Of a DNA stretch of 47,978 bases, positions 15,037 to 25,600 are shown one piece after another. The translations under genes and the position numbers were made by a program. The notes under the pieces are model-generated. The model was not told where the DNA came from and ran no database searches. It saw only the letters and a list, made by a program, of their open reading frames with translations. The stretch lies in NCBI RefSeq assembly GCF_026991475.1, contig NZ_JALXBK010000082.1, positions 1 through 47,978 of the forward strand, read 5' to 3'. The stretch's first letter is position 1; every line of letters starts with the position of its first letter. The stretch is from Sulfurimonas sp. (lineage in GTDB: Bacteria; Campylobacterota; Campylobacteria; Campylobacterales; Sulfurimonadaceae).

Positions 15037-17919
15037 TTACTGAACAGCTAAATTTAATTCCAGATTTACAAAGCCTCTTTCACTCTGAACTTCCCTTATT
15101 GCCTTACTTAAATGAATTCTGTCAAGTGGTATATTTTTCTCTTTATCCAAATACCTTACTAAGTTTTTCACCCTTGAATTAGCTAAATTCTTAAGCGCGG
15201 ATTTGTCAACTTTCATCATTGATACACATGCTGCAATAAGTTTTTTTCTATACTCTTTACCTGCTTTGGCTCGTAGTGTTTCTAACTCTTTTTTCTTTGA
15301 GTTATCTAAGTAAATTTCTTCAAGCATATCAAGAGTCATTGCACTTTGATGCTCATCTCTGTTTTTAAGCCCACTTTTTTGCAAAACCAAAGCTATAAGT
15401 TTCTCTTTTTGAAGTGCAACTTTATCACTCTGTTTATCATATACACCCTTGACTTTGAGTAGTAACTTAGGTCTTTTTAGCATTATTTTTGCAAGTCTAT
15501 CCATCTTTTCTCTTTGCATTGGAGAAATATCACTATGACCAACTTCAAACGCAACATACTCCAAATCATCACTATTTATACCAAGCATAGCACCCAAAAA
15601 TTTGAATGGTGCGGTCACCGCACGTGTGATTAAATTTGTAAAAGTGTTCCAGACCAACTTGCCATATTTAAAATCTGGTTTATCTACATCCCCATCAATT
15701 GGCATATCAATATCTATAACACCTTTATCATCTTCTAAGAGCCCAATAACAAAACCCAAGGGAAGATGTGTAGCATTTTCATCTTTTACTTCATTACCTA
15801 GCTCAATTTTCTTAATTACAATGCTATTGCTTGCTTTTAGTTTTGCATCTCTAATGTCATATCCAAGATCTAAAAAGAGTTTTCCAGAGTCTATCTCATA
15901 ACCCGCGAACTCTGCGCTATATCCACTCATAGTAGTCAAATCCAGATTTTTAAAATTCATATTTATATCAGTAAATTTTTTAGGGTTCAAGCCATCAATG
16001 CTCCCTTGTATACGAGTAGAACCATATTTATCAATATCTCCATGAAGATTTATTAACGTATGTTCACCTTTCATGTTTGTAAGTGAATAAATCACTCCAT
16101 TTAAATTATGAATATTAGTTTTAAATTTTATTGGTATTGAGTAATCTTGAAACTTTGCACTTCCCAAAGCAACGGCAATTTTATCTATTTTAACAGGAAA
16201 ATTACTCTTAGCCCCTTTTGTCTTTTTCACTACTTTTCTCTTTTTCTTAGTAGTTTTTTTCATAAGCTTTGAAAAGTTCAATACTCTATTTTTATCTATC
16301 TGTGCATCTAAGTAAAAAGAGTTTATACCAATTTCATCTATATGGAATCTATTTGGAAATAGTTCTAAAGTATAAGATTTCACACCAAGAGAGTTTAAAG
16401 AAAAAAGCAAACTATTTTCTCTTCTATTATTAATAAACAAAGAGTCCAATTTTAAAGAGCCCTCTAAGTCTAAATCTGGAGCGTTCTTGTTTTTTTCATA
16501 TTTTGTTGTTCCTTTTGCCGAAAAAAGTCCATCTTCAATACTTAAGTAGCTACTCTCTTGTAAATAAGGAGTAAGCGCTTTAAGTGAAATTTTCTTAATA
16601 TCAAAACTGCCTATCTGCTTTAAAGGAGAAGCTCTCAATTTTCCTTTTGTGCTAACTAAGCCTTTTTTATCTATTTTAAAACTTGTATCATACTTGAGCC
16701 ACGAACCTTTTTTAGAATTTATGTCATAAAGAGTAATATTTATATCATTAAGAGTGTTTGTTGCTGTTTTAGCAAGCATTCTATCTTTAAAAGTAACATT
16801 AGAAGAGGTGAGTGAGATTTTTTTCACCAATAATGCCAAGGTACTATTTTTATCCCTTGGTGTAGTTGCAGCTTTTTTCTTACTTTTAGGCAGCGTCACT
16901 TTTAAGTACTCTGTCCAATCAATTTTATTAGTTTTAGTGCGAGAGAGTGCAACATTGAGCTTATTCAGTGCAATTTGTGCAATGCTTACTCTATTTTGCA
17001 ATGGCACTGCGTTTATATCTGTAACAGTAAAAGATTTAAGAGTAAATATATTTTGTGGAGCATTTTTTGGCTTTATTCTCAAATTATTCATGCGTATACT
17101 TGCGTTTTTAATCTCTGTTGCGTTTATATCACTACTATTAAAACTATATTGTGCATGTAAATATATTTTTCCATCTGCGACTTCAACATTTAACATATTT
17201 TTTACATATTTCCACTCGGTATAGAGTTTATTTGCTTTAAAATCCAAACTTCCTGAAGTAGCAAAAGGTCTGTAATGTTTTATCTTAGATTTAAAGTCAA
17301 CAAAGCCATTATCGTTCATAGTTGCATAAAAGCGAATAGTACCTTTTGGATTTTTATTTTGTTCTGTATCAATATTCTTAATCTTTAAACCAATATTTTT
17401 CATACCAAATCTAAATACTTGAGGGAGTGTGTAATCACTAAACGCAGCCCTACCCTCTACAATGCTTATAGTATCAATTATCACTCTAGGCATCTTAAAA
17501 GAGCTACTACTGCTCTTTTTATCTACCACTTTTTTATCTTTTTTGAGAATATTGAGCACATTCCATGTTTTGTCTTGATTTCTTACTAAATTTATTTTAG
17601 GATTTTTTATCTCAAAAAGATAAATATGCACTGCACCCATAAAGAGAGAAGAGGGATTTACATTTAAGGTCATAGATTCAAAAGAAAAAATTGCTTTTTT
17701 ATTCAAATCATCTATTTTTACATTATGAAGTTCTAAGTTAAATACAAATGGATTAAAATATACTTTTGCAATACTAACTTTTGTATTTGTATTCTCTTGT
17801 AAGATTTTAACAAGTTGGGGCTTGAGGACTAAGGGGAGGACAATAAATCCTATTATTGCATAAACAATAATAAAATATAAAAAAAACTTTTTAATTTTAC
17901 CTAACAAAATAAACTCCAC
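15037..17919 (-). CDS. AsmA-like DUF748 domain protein
   Basis: A 960-residue envelope protein with one N-terminal membrane helix (about residues 10-32) followed by a long beta-rich periplasmic region of the AsmA/TamB superfamily. NTNTKVSIAKVYFNPF is the typical entry after the anchor. Repeated strand patterns run to about 780, and LGFVIGLLEDDKGVIDIDMPIDGDVDKPDF matches the DUF748 core. The last 150 residues are charged and helical, and an end segment (SNPLDRIHL-like SRVKNLVRYL) resembles an OmpA-like remnant. Such proteins are thought to move phospholipids between membranes. The start is GTG with no clear SD and is the least certain part. It holds two AAACGCAG elements. Confidence 0.75.
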   Translation of the reverse strand: MEFILLGKIKKFFLYFIIVYAIIGFIVLPLVLKPQLVKILQENTNTKVSIAKVYFNPFVFNLELHNVKIDDLNKKAIFSFESMTLNVNPSSLFMGAVHIYLFEIKNPKINLVRNQDKTWNVLNILKKDKKVVDKKSSSSSFKMPRVIIDTISIVEGRAAFSDYTLPQVFRFGMKNIGLKIKNIDTEQNKNPKGTIRFYATMNDNGFVDFKSKIKHYRPFATSGSLDFKANKLYTEWKYVKNMLNVEVADGKIYLHAQYSFNSSDINATEIKNASIRMNNLRIKPKNAPQNIFTLKSFTVTDINAVPLQNRVSIAQIALNKLNVALSRTKTNKIDWTEYLKVTLPKSKKKAATTPRDKNSTLALLVKKISLTSSNVTFKDRMLAKTATNTLNDINITLYDINSKKGSWLKYDTSFKIDKKGLVSTKGKLRASPLKQIGSFDIKKISLKALTPYLQESSYLSIEDGLFSAKGTTKYEKNKNAPDLDLEGSLKLDSLFINNRRENSLLFSLNSLGVKSYTLELFPNRFHIDEIGINSFYLDAQIDKNRVLNFSKLMKKTTKKKRKVVKKTKGAKSNFPVKIDKIAVALGSAKFQDYSIPIKFKTNIHNLNGVIYSLTNMKGEHTLINLHGDIDKYGSTRIQGSIDGLNPKKFTDINMNFKNLDLTTMSGYSAEFAGYEIDSGKLFLDLGYDIRDAKLKASNSIVIKKIELGNEVKDENATHLPLGFVIGLLEDDKGVIDIDMPIDGDVDKPDFKYGKLVWNTFTNLITRAVTAPFKFLGAMLGINSDDLEYVAFEVGHSDISPMQREKMDRLAKIMLKRPKLLLKVKGVYDKQSDKVALQKEKLIALVLQKSGLKNRDEHQSAMTLDMLEEIYLDNSKKKELETLRAKAGKEYRKKLIAACVSMMKVDKSALKNLANSRVKNLVRYLDKEKNIPLDRIHLSKAIREVQSERGFVNLELNLAVQ

Positions 17920-17965
17920 AAATAATATATTTGTAAAGTTTATCTTATAAATTGTTAAAAAAGAG

Positions 17966-19420
17966 TTATCTCGCTTTGTTTAAGATATCTTCTTTTGGAA
18001 ATGCAAAAGTTGTTTCTCTATAAATAGAGATTATTTTATCAGGTTTTCCATTTTTATCCAATGCATACGCATGAATTTTAATAGGGATTAGAGTATCTTT
18101 TCTTTTATTATCAACAAGCACATCACTTGTTACAAGTGTTACAATTTTTTTCTTCTTAACACTTGGAACAACTCTAAAAGGTTCTGAAGGTTTCATAATC
18201 TTAATAGTACCATGAATATTTTTTGGCACTTCAACCGAAAAATAAAATTTCATTGGTTTTTCCTCAGTATTTTGCAATAAGAAAATATATGAATTTTCAA
18301 CTTTAAATTTATGATTAGGCATAGATTTTAGGTCATAAAGTCTAGTTCCCTTATTGATATTTAAAAGCATATGCTCTTTTGTTGAACTCATATACGCTAA
18401 TGCAACCATTAAGATTACTAAAATACCCATGTAGCCTAAAATTTTAGGACGGAAATATTTAGTTTTACCTTTTCTCTCTACAATCTCATAATCGCTTGAC
18501 CATGTAACAAGAGATGGCTTACCAAGTTTTCCCATTACTGTCGTACAAGCATCCACACACTCAAGACAGTTAATACACTCAAGCTGTAACCCTTGACGAA
18601 TATCAATGTGTGTAGGACAAACTGTTACACATTTTTCACATGTTGTACACTCTGCACTAGGATCCATCGCCTGCAAATCTTTTTGTTTTGTAACGAGTTT
18701 TTTATGTACACCATGATCATCTTCATAAATTTTACCACCTCTATGCTCATCATAAAGTGCCATAACTGTATGTTCATCATATAAAACAGACTGAACACGA
18801 GAATAAGGACAGACGTAAATACAAAAGTTTTCTTTTAAAATAATAATGTCATAAACCAAAAATGCAGCAATACCTAAAACAAAACCAAGCATAGTACCAT
18901 GTTCAGCAGGGTGTTGCAGATATTGAAAAAATGTCTCTGGTGGAATAAAATACCACATAAAGTCAGCACCAGCTAAAAGTGCTAGAGCAGTCCATAAAAG
19001 AATGGCAATAGCTTTTTTTACCTTATTTTCAGTAAGAGACATATCAGGATCTTTTTGTTTATTTCCAATACGTTTGCGCAAATGTAATAATTTTGTTTCA
19101 ATCAAATCACGATAAATTACACGAAAAGTTGTCTGAGGGCAAACCCATCCACAAAATACACGACCACCCATAACTGTCATACCAAAGATGGTAATAAACA
19201 TTAACATCAGTAAAAATGGCATAAGATAAAGCTGTTGCATATCAAACTCAACAAAAGCAAGATCAAGCTTCATTTTATCAAAACTCAATAAAAAAAACTG
19301 ATGTCCATTAATATGTATCCACGGTAATATAAGAGCAACTGCTGTTGCTATAGCGTATGCATAATAACGCTTAATTCTCCAAGGTTTAGGAATCTCCATT
19401 CCTTTCTTGTCTTTACTCAT
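17966..19420 (-). CDS. ccoG: Cytochrome c oxidase accessory protein CcoG
   Basis: CcoG (FixG/RdxA) is an inner-membrane iron-sulfur protein needed for assembly of cbb3 oxidase, probably by reducing copper for delivery. The 484-residue protein has about five membrane helices, CGWVCP (90-95) and CIYVCP (200-205), and two 4Fe-4S motifs (Cys 258, 261, 264, 268 and 282, 285, 288, 292). A C-terminal immunoglobulin-like periplasmic domain starts at about 370. The ccoNOPQ genes are not here. A recombinase-derived regulator lies 15 bases upstream on the same strand, so both are probably one transcript. SD GGAG is present in the short gap. Confidence 0.93.
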   Translation of the reverse strand: MSKDKKGMEIPKPWRIKRYYAYAIATAVALILPWIHINGHQFFLLSFDKMKLDLAFVEFDMQQLYLMPFLLMLMFITIFGMTVMGGRVFCGWVCPQTTFRVIYRDLIETKLLHLRKRIGNKQKDPDMSLTENKVKKAIAILLWTALALLAGADFMWYFIPPETFFQYLQHPAEHGTMLGFVLGIAAFLVYDIIILKENFCIYVCPYSRVQSVLYDEHTVMALYDEHRGGKIYEDDHGVHKKLVTKQKDLQAMDPSAECTTCEKCVTVCPTHIDIRQGLQLECINCLECVDACTTVMGKLGKPSLVTWSSDYEIVERKGKTKYFRPKILGYMGILVILMVALAYMSSTKEHMLLNINKGTRLYDLKSMPNHKFKVENSYIFLLQNTEEKPMKFYFSVEVPKNIHGTIKIMKPSEPFRVVPSVKKKKIVTLVTSDVLVDNKRKDTLIPIKIHAYALDKNGKPDKIISIYRETTFAFPKEDILNKAR

Positions 19421-19435
19421 TTTTTTCTCCTCTTT

Positions 19436-20071
19436 TTATTGTGGGCAGACAATAGTACTTATGACTTTCTCTTCCGCATTATCTCTGTTTTCTGGTACTA
19501 GTGAACCAGAAGCAACCTGCTTTAGCTCACGAGATTCGATGTAGTCTTTAAGTGAACTTCTACTTACATCTAAAAGGCGAGCCATTTCACTAACGCTTTT
19601 TCCTTCTCTTATATAAGCAAGCAATTCACTAATGTATACATCAAATTTAGAACTTGACTTACTTCCTTTTGGACGACCAATTACACGCTTAGCATTCTCT
19701 TGCAGCTTTTGACGTAGTTGATCCATCAAGCCGAGTATCAACATCGCACTACTTTGTTGGGACATAATAACAGAATGTTTTATAAAATGGACTTTATATT
19801 CATTTTTTAGTAAACAGCTTGCCATCTGTACCAAATCTTCCATATTGGTGCTCAAAACCCATACATCATAAACCAAAAGTGTTACTTTAGAATGTGATTG
19901 AAAATACTCTGTCACATCCCGTCTCTCATCTAAGCGTTTATTTTGTGATGTATGGTCTAAAAACTCTTCATCAATAGTAAGACCATTTGCAATTGCGTAA
20001 GAATCCACATGCTGTAATTGTTCATGTGCAGCAAGAAAGTTTTTATCTGGGCGGATATATGCTATAACCAT
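19436..20071 (-). CDS. Serine-recombinase-like protein without catalytic residues, probable regulator
   Basis: A 211-residue protein with a resolvase-type N-terminal domain (about 1-120), a basic hinge GRPKGSK (132-138) and a C-terminal helix-turn-helix (about 158-180; SVSEMARLLDVSRSSLKDYI) as in Hin/Gin invertases. The catalytic positions are lost. The RVS(T) motif reads RPDK (7-10), so the nucleophile Ser is replaced, and the DRLGR arginine motif reads VWVLS. It should bind DNA but not recombine it. Co-transcription with ccoG and repeated TCGTCAT sites just upstream suggest an autoregulated transcription factor. That function is inferred. Confidence 0.75.
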   Translation of the reverse strand: MVIAYIRPDKNFLAAHEQLQHVDSYAIANGLTIDEEFLDHTSQNKRLDERRDVTEYFQSHSKVTLLVYDVWVLSTNMEDLVQMASCLLKNEYKVHFIKHSVIMSQQSSAMLILGLMDQLRQKLQENAKRVIGRPKGSKSSSKFDVYISELLAYIREGKSVSEMARLLDVSRSSLKDYIESRELKQVASGSLVPENRDNAEEKVISTIVCPQ

Positions 20072-20103
20072 GGCGACAAAACCTCTCTATTTCTTAAATT
20101 TCA

Positions 20104-20163
20104 TCGTCATTATAGCGACTTATGACGAATAAAGTCAATTAATCTAAGCTTTAATTCGTCATA
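20104..20163. promoter_or_regulatory. Three TCGTCAT copies with a 10-bp inverted repeat upstream of the regulator
   Basis: TCGTCAT occurs at 20104-20110 (+), 20122-20128 (-, as ATGACGA) and 20156-20162 (+). The last two extend to a perfect 10-bp inverted repeat, TATGACGAAT (20121-20130) and ATTCGTCATA (20154-20163). They lie 33-92 bases upstream of the recombinase-like gene. No T tract follows on the minus strand, so an operator is more likely than a terminator. Confidence 0.55.
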
Positions 20164-20175
20164 GATTAGGAATTG

Positions 20176-21375
20176 TTACCAACCTATGCCTAAACCTACT
20201 ACATACCTTCTATCTTCAAGCTGTCCCAACTCAGAGCCGAGTTGCTCTTGATATGTTGCAAATTGGAGTTTTAAAATGGCTAATTGCATATCAAATCCTG
20301 CTGTATATGCACCCTTATAAAGTCCTGCGTTTAGTGTTGCCATAAACCATGAGTTGTCAAGCAGTCCTAAACTGGCACCTGCACGAAGATGATTCATTAC
20401 ATCATAGCCGATATCGGCATTGTCATACTGATCTTGAGATCTATATGGATTATAATTACGGACCCGTGCCTGTTGCGAATTAAATATATCTACATAATCA
20501 ACATCAAATTTTAAAGAGTTTGACCAAGAGATTTCAGGAGAAATTGAAGCTCCAATATTTACACTAAGAGGTTGTGAACCATAGGCATCAAAGGTCATAT
20601 TTCCTATATTCATCACACTTAAACCAAGAGCTGGGTTCCATGTTTTATTTGAAAATTCATACAATGCACCAACATCGACTCCAAAACCAGAGTTATCCAC
20701 TTCGTATGTATCTTGCAAATATTGTACAATATCATCTTTATGCTGCGTCACCTCTCCAGTATCTAAACCAGCTTCATATGATTTTTGTTTTATATATTTT
20801 ACAGTTACACCTATTGTCACAGCGCCATTGAGTGTTCCTCCTAAAAAATCGCTATTTATTCCATTGTATTTCTTTGCACTTGCTAAGAATAGCCCTCCAT
20901 AAAGTCTACTATGTGTCTCTAGTATTCCATTTGCTCCTCCATTATTATGAGGAATAAAGTTTACATCAGAAGCTGCTAAAATACCAAAAGAGTAGGCTAT
21001 ATCATTCTGAGCGTGAAAAGAGAACGACGTGTAGTTAGATACATTAACATTAAATGCTTCTCCTGAATACTTGTTCGTCACAGCAAGTATCTCATCAGTC
21101 GTATCTGCATTATTCAAATCATCTGTAAAATTTTTAATATCTTTAGATCCAGAAACACTCAGTCCAAGTATCTCCGCTTCAATACCATGACTCTTTTTAA
21201 TTTTTATGATTCCAGCAGGATTGCTAAAGATAGATGAGGAGTAACCGCCAATTGCAGTATTTGCTCCCCCCATACTCATAATACGTGGATCTTTATATAA
21301 AAACTCTTGTGTTGACATATCTGCATAGAGCAGACTACTAAGTGCAATAAGTGATAATGGTAATATTTTTTTCAT
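20176..21375 (-). CDS. TraF-like (PF13729-type) outer-membrane beta-barrel protein
   Basis: A 399-residue protein with a signal peptide (cleavage after SSLLYA) and a segment DPRIMSMGGANTAIGGYSSSIFSNPAGI resembling FadL/TraF_2 barrels. It has alternating strand patterns throughout and a C-terminal aromatic (GLGIGW-stop) as expected for Bam-dependent insertion. Despite the family name there is no conjugation context. It lies 16 bases after the gene for a lipoprotein, and the two probably form an exported pair. Substrate or role unknown. Confidence 0.75.
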   Translation of the reverse strand: MKKILPLSLIALSSLLYADMSTQEFLYKDPRIMSMGGANTAIGGYSSSIFSNPAGIIKIKKSHGIEAEILGLSVSGSKDIKNFTDDLNNADTTDEILAVTNKYSGEAFNVNVSNYTSFSFHAQNDIAYSFGILAASDVNFIPHNNGGANGILETHSRLYGGLFLASAKKYNGINSDFLGGTLNGAVTIGVTVKYIKQKSYEAGLDTGEVTQHKDDIVQYLQDTYEVDNSGFGVDVGALYEFSNKTWNPALGLSVMNIGNMTFDAYGSQPLSVNIGASISPEISWSNSLKFDVDYVDIFNSQQARVRNYNPYRSQDQYDNADIGYDVMNHLRAGASLGLLDNSWFMATLNAGLYKGAYTAGFDMQLAILKLQFATYQEQLGSELGQLEDRRYVVGLGIGW

Positions 21376-21391
21376 ATTCTCTATTCCCTGC

Positions 21392-22474
21392 CTATTTTTG
21401 TAAATAATCTATAATATTTTGAATTGTAACATTGCCATCACGACTATTTGTTATTTCTTCTTTAAAATCTGCAATACTACTAGCAACGTCATCATTGCCA
21501 GCAACGGCACTAATAGTATCAGCACCATTATTTATAGTATCTACAAGTAGTTGGGCAATTCCCATAGTAGTGTTTTTATCTATTAAAACAGGACAGGCAT
21601 AGCAATTAGCTGCCGCAGAATCACTCATATTAATGGAACCGTCTGAGTTTTCTATATCTGTACAAGCTGTTTTACTACCATTTTCATCACAATATCCATC
21701 TGTAATTATTGTTGTATTGTTTGCATCTTGTTGTGAATTTTTTGCCAATCTATAAAAAACTTTAGTAGCTCCATTTTCATTATAAGTAATATTTAAAGCG
21801 GTAAATGGATTGCCACTAATATTTATATCGGTTGCGGTTATATTACTATCACTGTAGCCTGATGTTGTTGCCCATACCAACGCCTCTAAACTCGCACGCA
21901 TATCATCAGGAGTATCACCTGATTTAGAATCTATAGAATTAACAAGCGTATCTACATTTCCCGTCAAGTAAGTAATTGTATTTGCAGCTTTAATAGTCTC
22001 ATTAAAACCTATATAAAGGCATGCATTTGTTAATCTCGAGTCATCTTTTGCATCAAGATTTGCCATAGAACACAACTTAATAGCTGAGGCATTACCACCA
22101 GCTTGTATTGCATTTAAAAAGTAGCCATTAGCCTTAGATAAAAGAGGCAGAGAGTTCCCTCTCTTTTTTGCTTCAACACTTGTTAAGAAAGAGGTAAATG
22201 CATCTCTATTATCTGCAGAATTAATAAGCATATCAGCAATATCACTCACACTATAGCCTGATTTTCCCATGTATGCAGCAGCAAGGTTCATATCTAAATC
22301 ACTTTGTGTATATGCTGTAGCACATTTTCCCTGCAAATCAGAAATAGCACTGTCATATCTGCCCTCATCAATAGCTTTTTGTATATCTATTCTACAAGTT
22401 GTATTGTCATTTCCACAACCAGAGAACATCACGGCAACCGCCACCAATGATGCTGAAAGAATTTTTTTATACAT
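21392..22474 (-). CDS. Hypothetical lipoprotein
   Basis: A 360-residue protein with a lipoprotein signal (VAVMFSGCG; lipidated Cys20). The early part resembles TPR-like helical hairpins (AIDEGRYDSAISDLQGKC, DLDMNLAAAYMGKSGY), and the later part is acidic and rich in Asn, Thr and Asp with six or more cysteines (CDENGSKTAC, CYACPVL). It is upstream of and probably co-transcribed with the TraF-like barrel. No family can be named. It is divergent from metH across a 129-base AT-rich gap. Confidence 0.7.
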   Translation of the reverse strand: MYKKILSASLVAVAVMFSGCGNDNTTCRIDIQKAIDEGRYDSAISDLQGKCATAYTQSDLDMNLAAAYMGKSGYSVSDIADMLINSADNRDAFTSFLTSVEAKKRGNSLPLLSKANGYFLNAIQAGGNASAIKLCSMANLDAKDDSRLTNACLYIGFNETIKAANTITYLTGNVDTLVNSIDSKSGDTPDDMRASLEALVWATTSGYSDSNITATDINISGNPFTALNITYNENGATKVFYRLAKNSQQDANNTTIITDGYCDENGSKTACTDIENSDGSINMSDSAAANCYACPVLIDKNTTMGIAQLLVDTINNGADTISAVAGNDDVASSIADFKEEITNSRDGNVTIQNIIDYLQK

Positions 22475-22603
22475 AATTTTTCCCTTTTTTTAATATGAGT
22501 ATTATATCAAATAATTTTTTAATTCTAATAAAACAGACAAAGCCATATTTATGTTCTTATAAGATAAAATAGCAATAACTATTTTCTATAAAAGATTTGA
22601 CAC

Positions 22604-25600
22604 ATGACAACAAAACAGTACATTTTAGAAACCATCAAAAAACGTCCACTTATTATAGACGGGGCTATGGGTACACAACTCCAACAACGCGATGATCAGA
22701 TTCCCAAAGAGGCTTGGCAAGGGAATGAGGGGTGTAATGAGCTTCTTAATGTAACTGCTCCAGAGATTATGAACGATATATTTCATGCCTATCTTACAGC
22801 TGGTGCAGACCTCATCACGACCAATACTTTTGGGTCATTCGCTTGGGTTTTAGAGGATTACGGCATAAAAGAGCGTGCTTATGAACTCACTCGTGCAGGT
22901 GCAGAGTTAGTCAAAAAGCAGTGTGAAAAATTCTCAACTCCAGAGCATCCTCGTTTTTGTTTAGGCTCTATTGGACCAGGAACAAAACTTCCATCTTTAG
23001 GGCATATTGCTTACGATGAGATGTATGAGGGTTACACTGAATTTTGTTTAGCACTTATTGATGGTGGGGCAGATATTTTTCTTATAGAAACAGCTCAAGA
23101 CCCATTACAGATAAAAGCAGCACTTCACGCAATCCAAGAGGCGAATAAACAAAGAAGCACCAATATTCCCATCATGGTCTCAGTAACCATTGAACTTAGT
23201 GGAACAATGCTTATTGGAACAGATGCACAAACTATTGCAACGATTATGGAGCCTTTTGATATTTTAAGTCTCGGTTTTAACTGTGGAACAGGACCGGAAC
23301 AAGTACGCAAACACGTAAAAACACTAAGCGAAGTGTGGCATAAACCCATAAGTGTTCATGCAAACGCAGGACTTCCTCAAAACCGTGGTGGATATACCTA
23401 TTACCCTATGGGACCAGATGAGTTTGTAGAGCAACAAAAGAAATTTCTTGAATATGACGGAGTAAGCTTTTTAGGTGGCTGTTGTGGGACTACTCCTCAG
23501 CATATCCGCGCACTTGTAAACGCAGTCACGTCCATCACACCAAAAGTACCAACAGGTTCGCATCCAACTTCCATCGCTTCACTCTTTAACACCGTAGAGC
23601 TAATGCAAAAACCAGCTCCACTACTTATGGGCGAGCGCTCAAACGCAACAGGTTCAAAAGCCTTTCGTGAACTCCTTTTAGCAGAAGATTATGAAGGTAC
23701 ACTCTCGGTTGCACAACAACAAGTGCGTGCAGGTGCGCATGTACTTGATGTCAATGTTGGCTTTGCAGGGCGAGATGAAACAAAAGATATGAACGCAGTT
23801 ATGGCACTCTATGCACAAAAAATTGCCATTCCACTTATGCCAGATTCAACACAAACAACAGGGCTTGAGACGGCACTTAAGCATATAGGTGGTAAGCCTA
23901 TTTTAAACTCTGTAAACCTTGAAGACGGAGAAGGTAAGTTTGATGCTGTTTGTTCTTTAGCGAAAAAATTTGGTGCTTCACTTGTCTGTCTAACCATTGA
24001 TGAGATTGGAATGGCAAAAACAGTGGAGAATAAACTTGCAGTTGCCGATAGAATCATAGACCTTGCAACAAATCGCCACGGCATTAAAAAAGAAGATTTA
24101 GTCTTTGATGTGCTTACCTTTACACTTGGAAGTGGAGATGAGGAGTATTGGGAAGCGGGTATAAACACCATTGAAGCCATTAGACAACTTCGTCAAAAAC
24201 ATCCAGAAGTTGGTGCAACACTTGGTCTCTCAAACATCTCATTTGGACTTGACAAAGATGCAAGACCATATCTTAACTCTATGTTTTTACACCACTGTGT
24301 CCAAGCGGGACTTACCTCAGTCATCATTAATGTAAAACACATTATTCCTCTGAATAAAATTCCAAAAGAGGAACAAGAGATATGTGATGACCTCATCTTC
24401 AACCGTAAACCAAATGGAGAAGCCCTTTTCACATTTATAGACCATTTTAGCAAAAAAGAGGCAGTCGATAACGATGCTGTCGATGAAGAATACCTTGCTA
24501 TGAGTGATGAAGAAAAAATTGCTAAACTCCTAATGGATGGAGATAAAGATAGAATGATTCCTCTTGTAGAAGAGGCACGTCACAGAATAAAACCTGAAAT
24601 TATTGTCAATGAAATTCTCATCGATGCTATGAAAGTTGTCGGTGAGCTCTTTGGTTCAGGGCAGATGCAACTCCCCTTTGTACTCCAATCGGCAGAGACG
24701 ATGAAAAAAACAGTAGATCATCTTAACCCTTACCTTCCAAAAGTCGAAAAAGCAGTAGATACAACACTTATTCTTGGAACAGTAAAGGGTGATGTTCATG
24801 ATGTTGGAAAAAACCTTGTAGATATTATTCTCTCAAACAATGGTTTTAAAGTTATTAATCTTGGCATTAAAGTAGAACTAGATAGTTTCTTAGAGGCACT
24901 TGAAAGCTCAAACGCAACAGCACTTGGATTTAGTGGACTTCTTGTAAAATCTACACAAGTTATGCTTGAAAATCTCAAAACATTACAAGAAAAAGGGATA
25001 AAAATACCTATGCTTTTAGGTGGTGCTGCTCTTACTCGCTCATTTATTGATGACTTTTGCCGTCCTGCTTATGATGGTCCTATATTTTACTGTAAAGATG
25101 CCTTTGATGGGGTAACTGCTATGAGCCGAATAGAGGCTGGAAATATGGATACAAACCTCCATCCAGATGCTCCAGAAGTAGAGAGAAAAGAGGAAAAAGA
25201 GTATATCATCCCTCCATTTGAAGAGATAAAAATGCCTTCTCGTGATGTACCTGTACCTACACCACCATTTTGGGGAAGACGCCAAATAAAACTCACTTCA
25301 CAACAGGTAGAGATGGCATTTGAGTGGATAAACCACAAACTCCTTTTCAAATCTCGCTGGGGTTACTCTTCTAAAGGAATGGGCAAAGAGGCATACCAAA
25401 AACAACTTGATGAAGTTGTATGGCCAGCATATGAAAAACTCAAAAAACGCTTTATAGATGAGAAACTCTTTGAGCCTACCATCTTGTATGGTTACTGGCC
25501 ATGTCGTAGTGATAACACCTCCCTGCTTATTTTTGATGAGAGTGAAGGGTGGTTCAATGATGAAGATGTAAATCGTGAACCACTTGATCAGGTCATAGGA

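Noticed and set aside
19436-20163. Mobile element or invertible switch based on the recombinase-like gene and the TCGTCAT repeats
   Set aside because: The catalytic residues are missing, there are no flanking terminal repeats and no cargo; the neighbours are core genes.
20574-20831. Open frame opposite the TraF-like gene
   Set aside because: His- and Gln-rich antisense translation without a start signal; the minus-strand gene explains the region.
20176-21375. Conjugation gene (TraF)
   Set aside because: Only the barrel family name suggests it; no other transfer genes are present and the protein lacks a thioredoxin-like CxxC.
22475-22603. Cobalamin riboswitch before metH
   Set aside because: The gap is only 129 bases, AT-rich, and lacks a recognisable B12-box-like GCCACTG.
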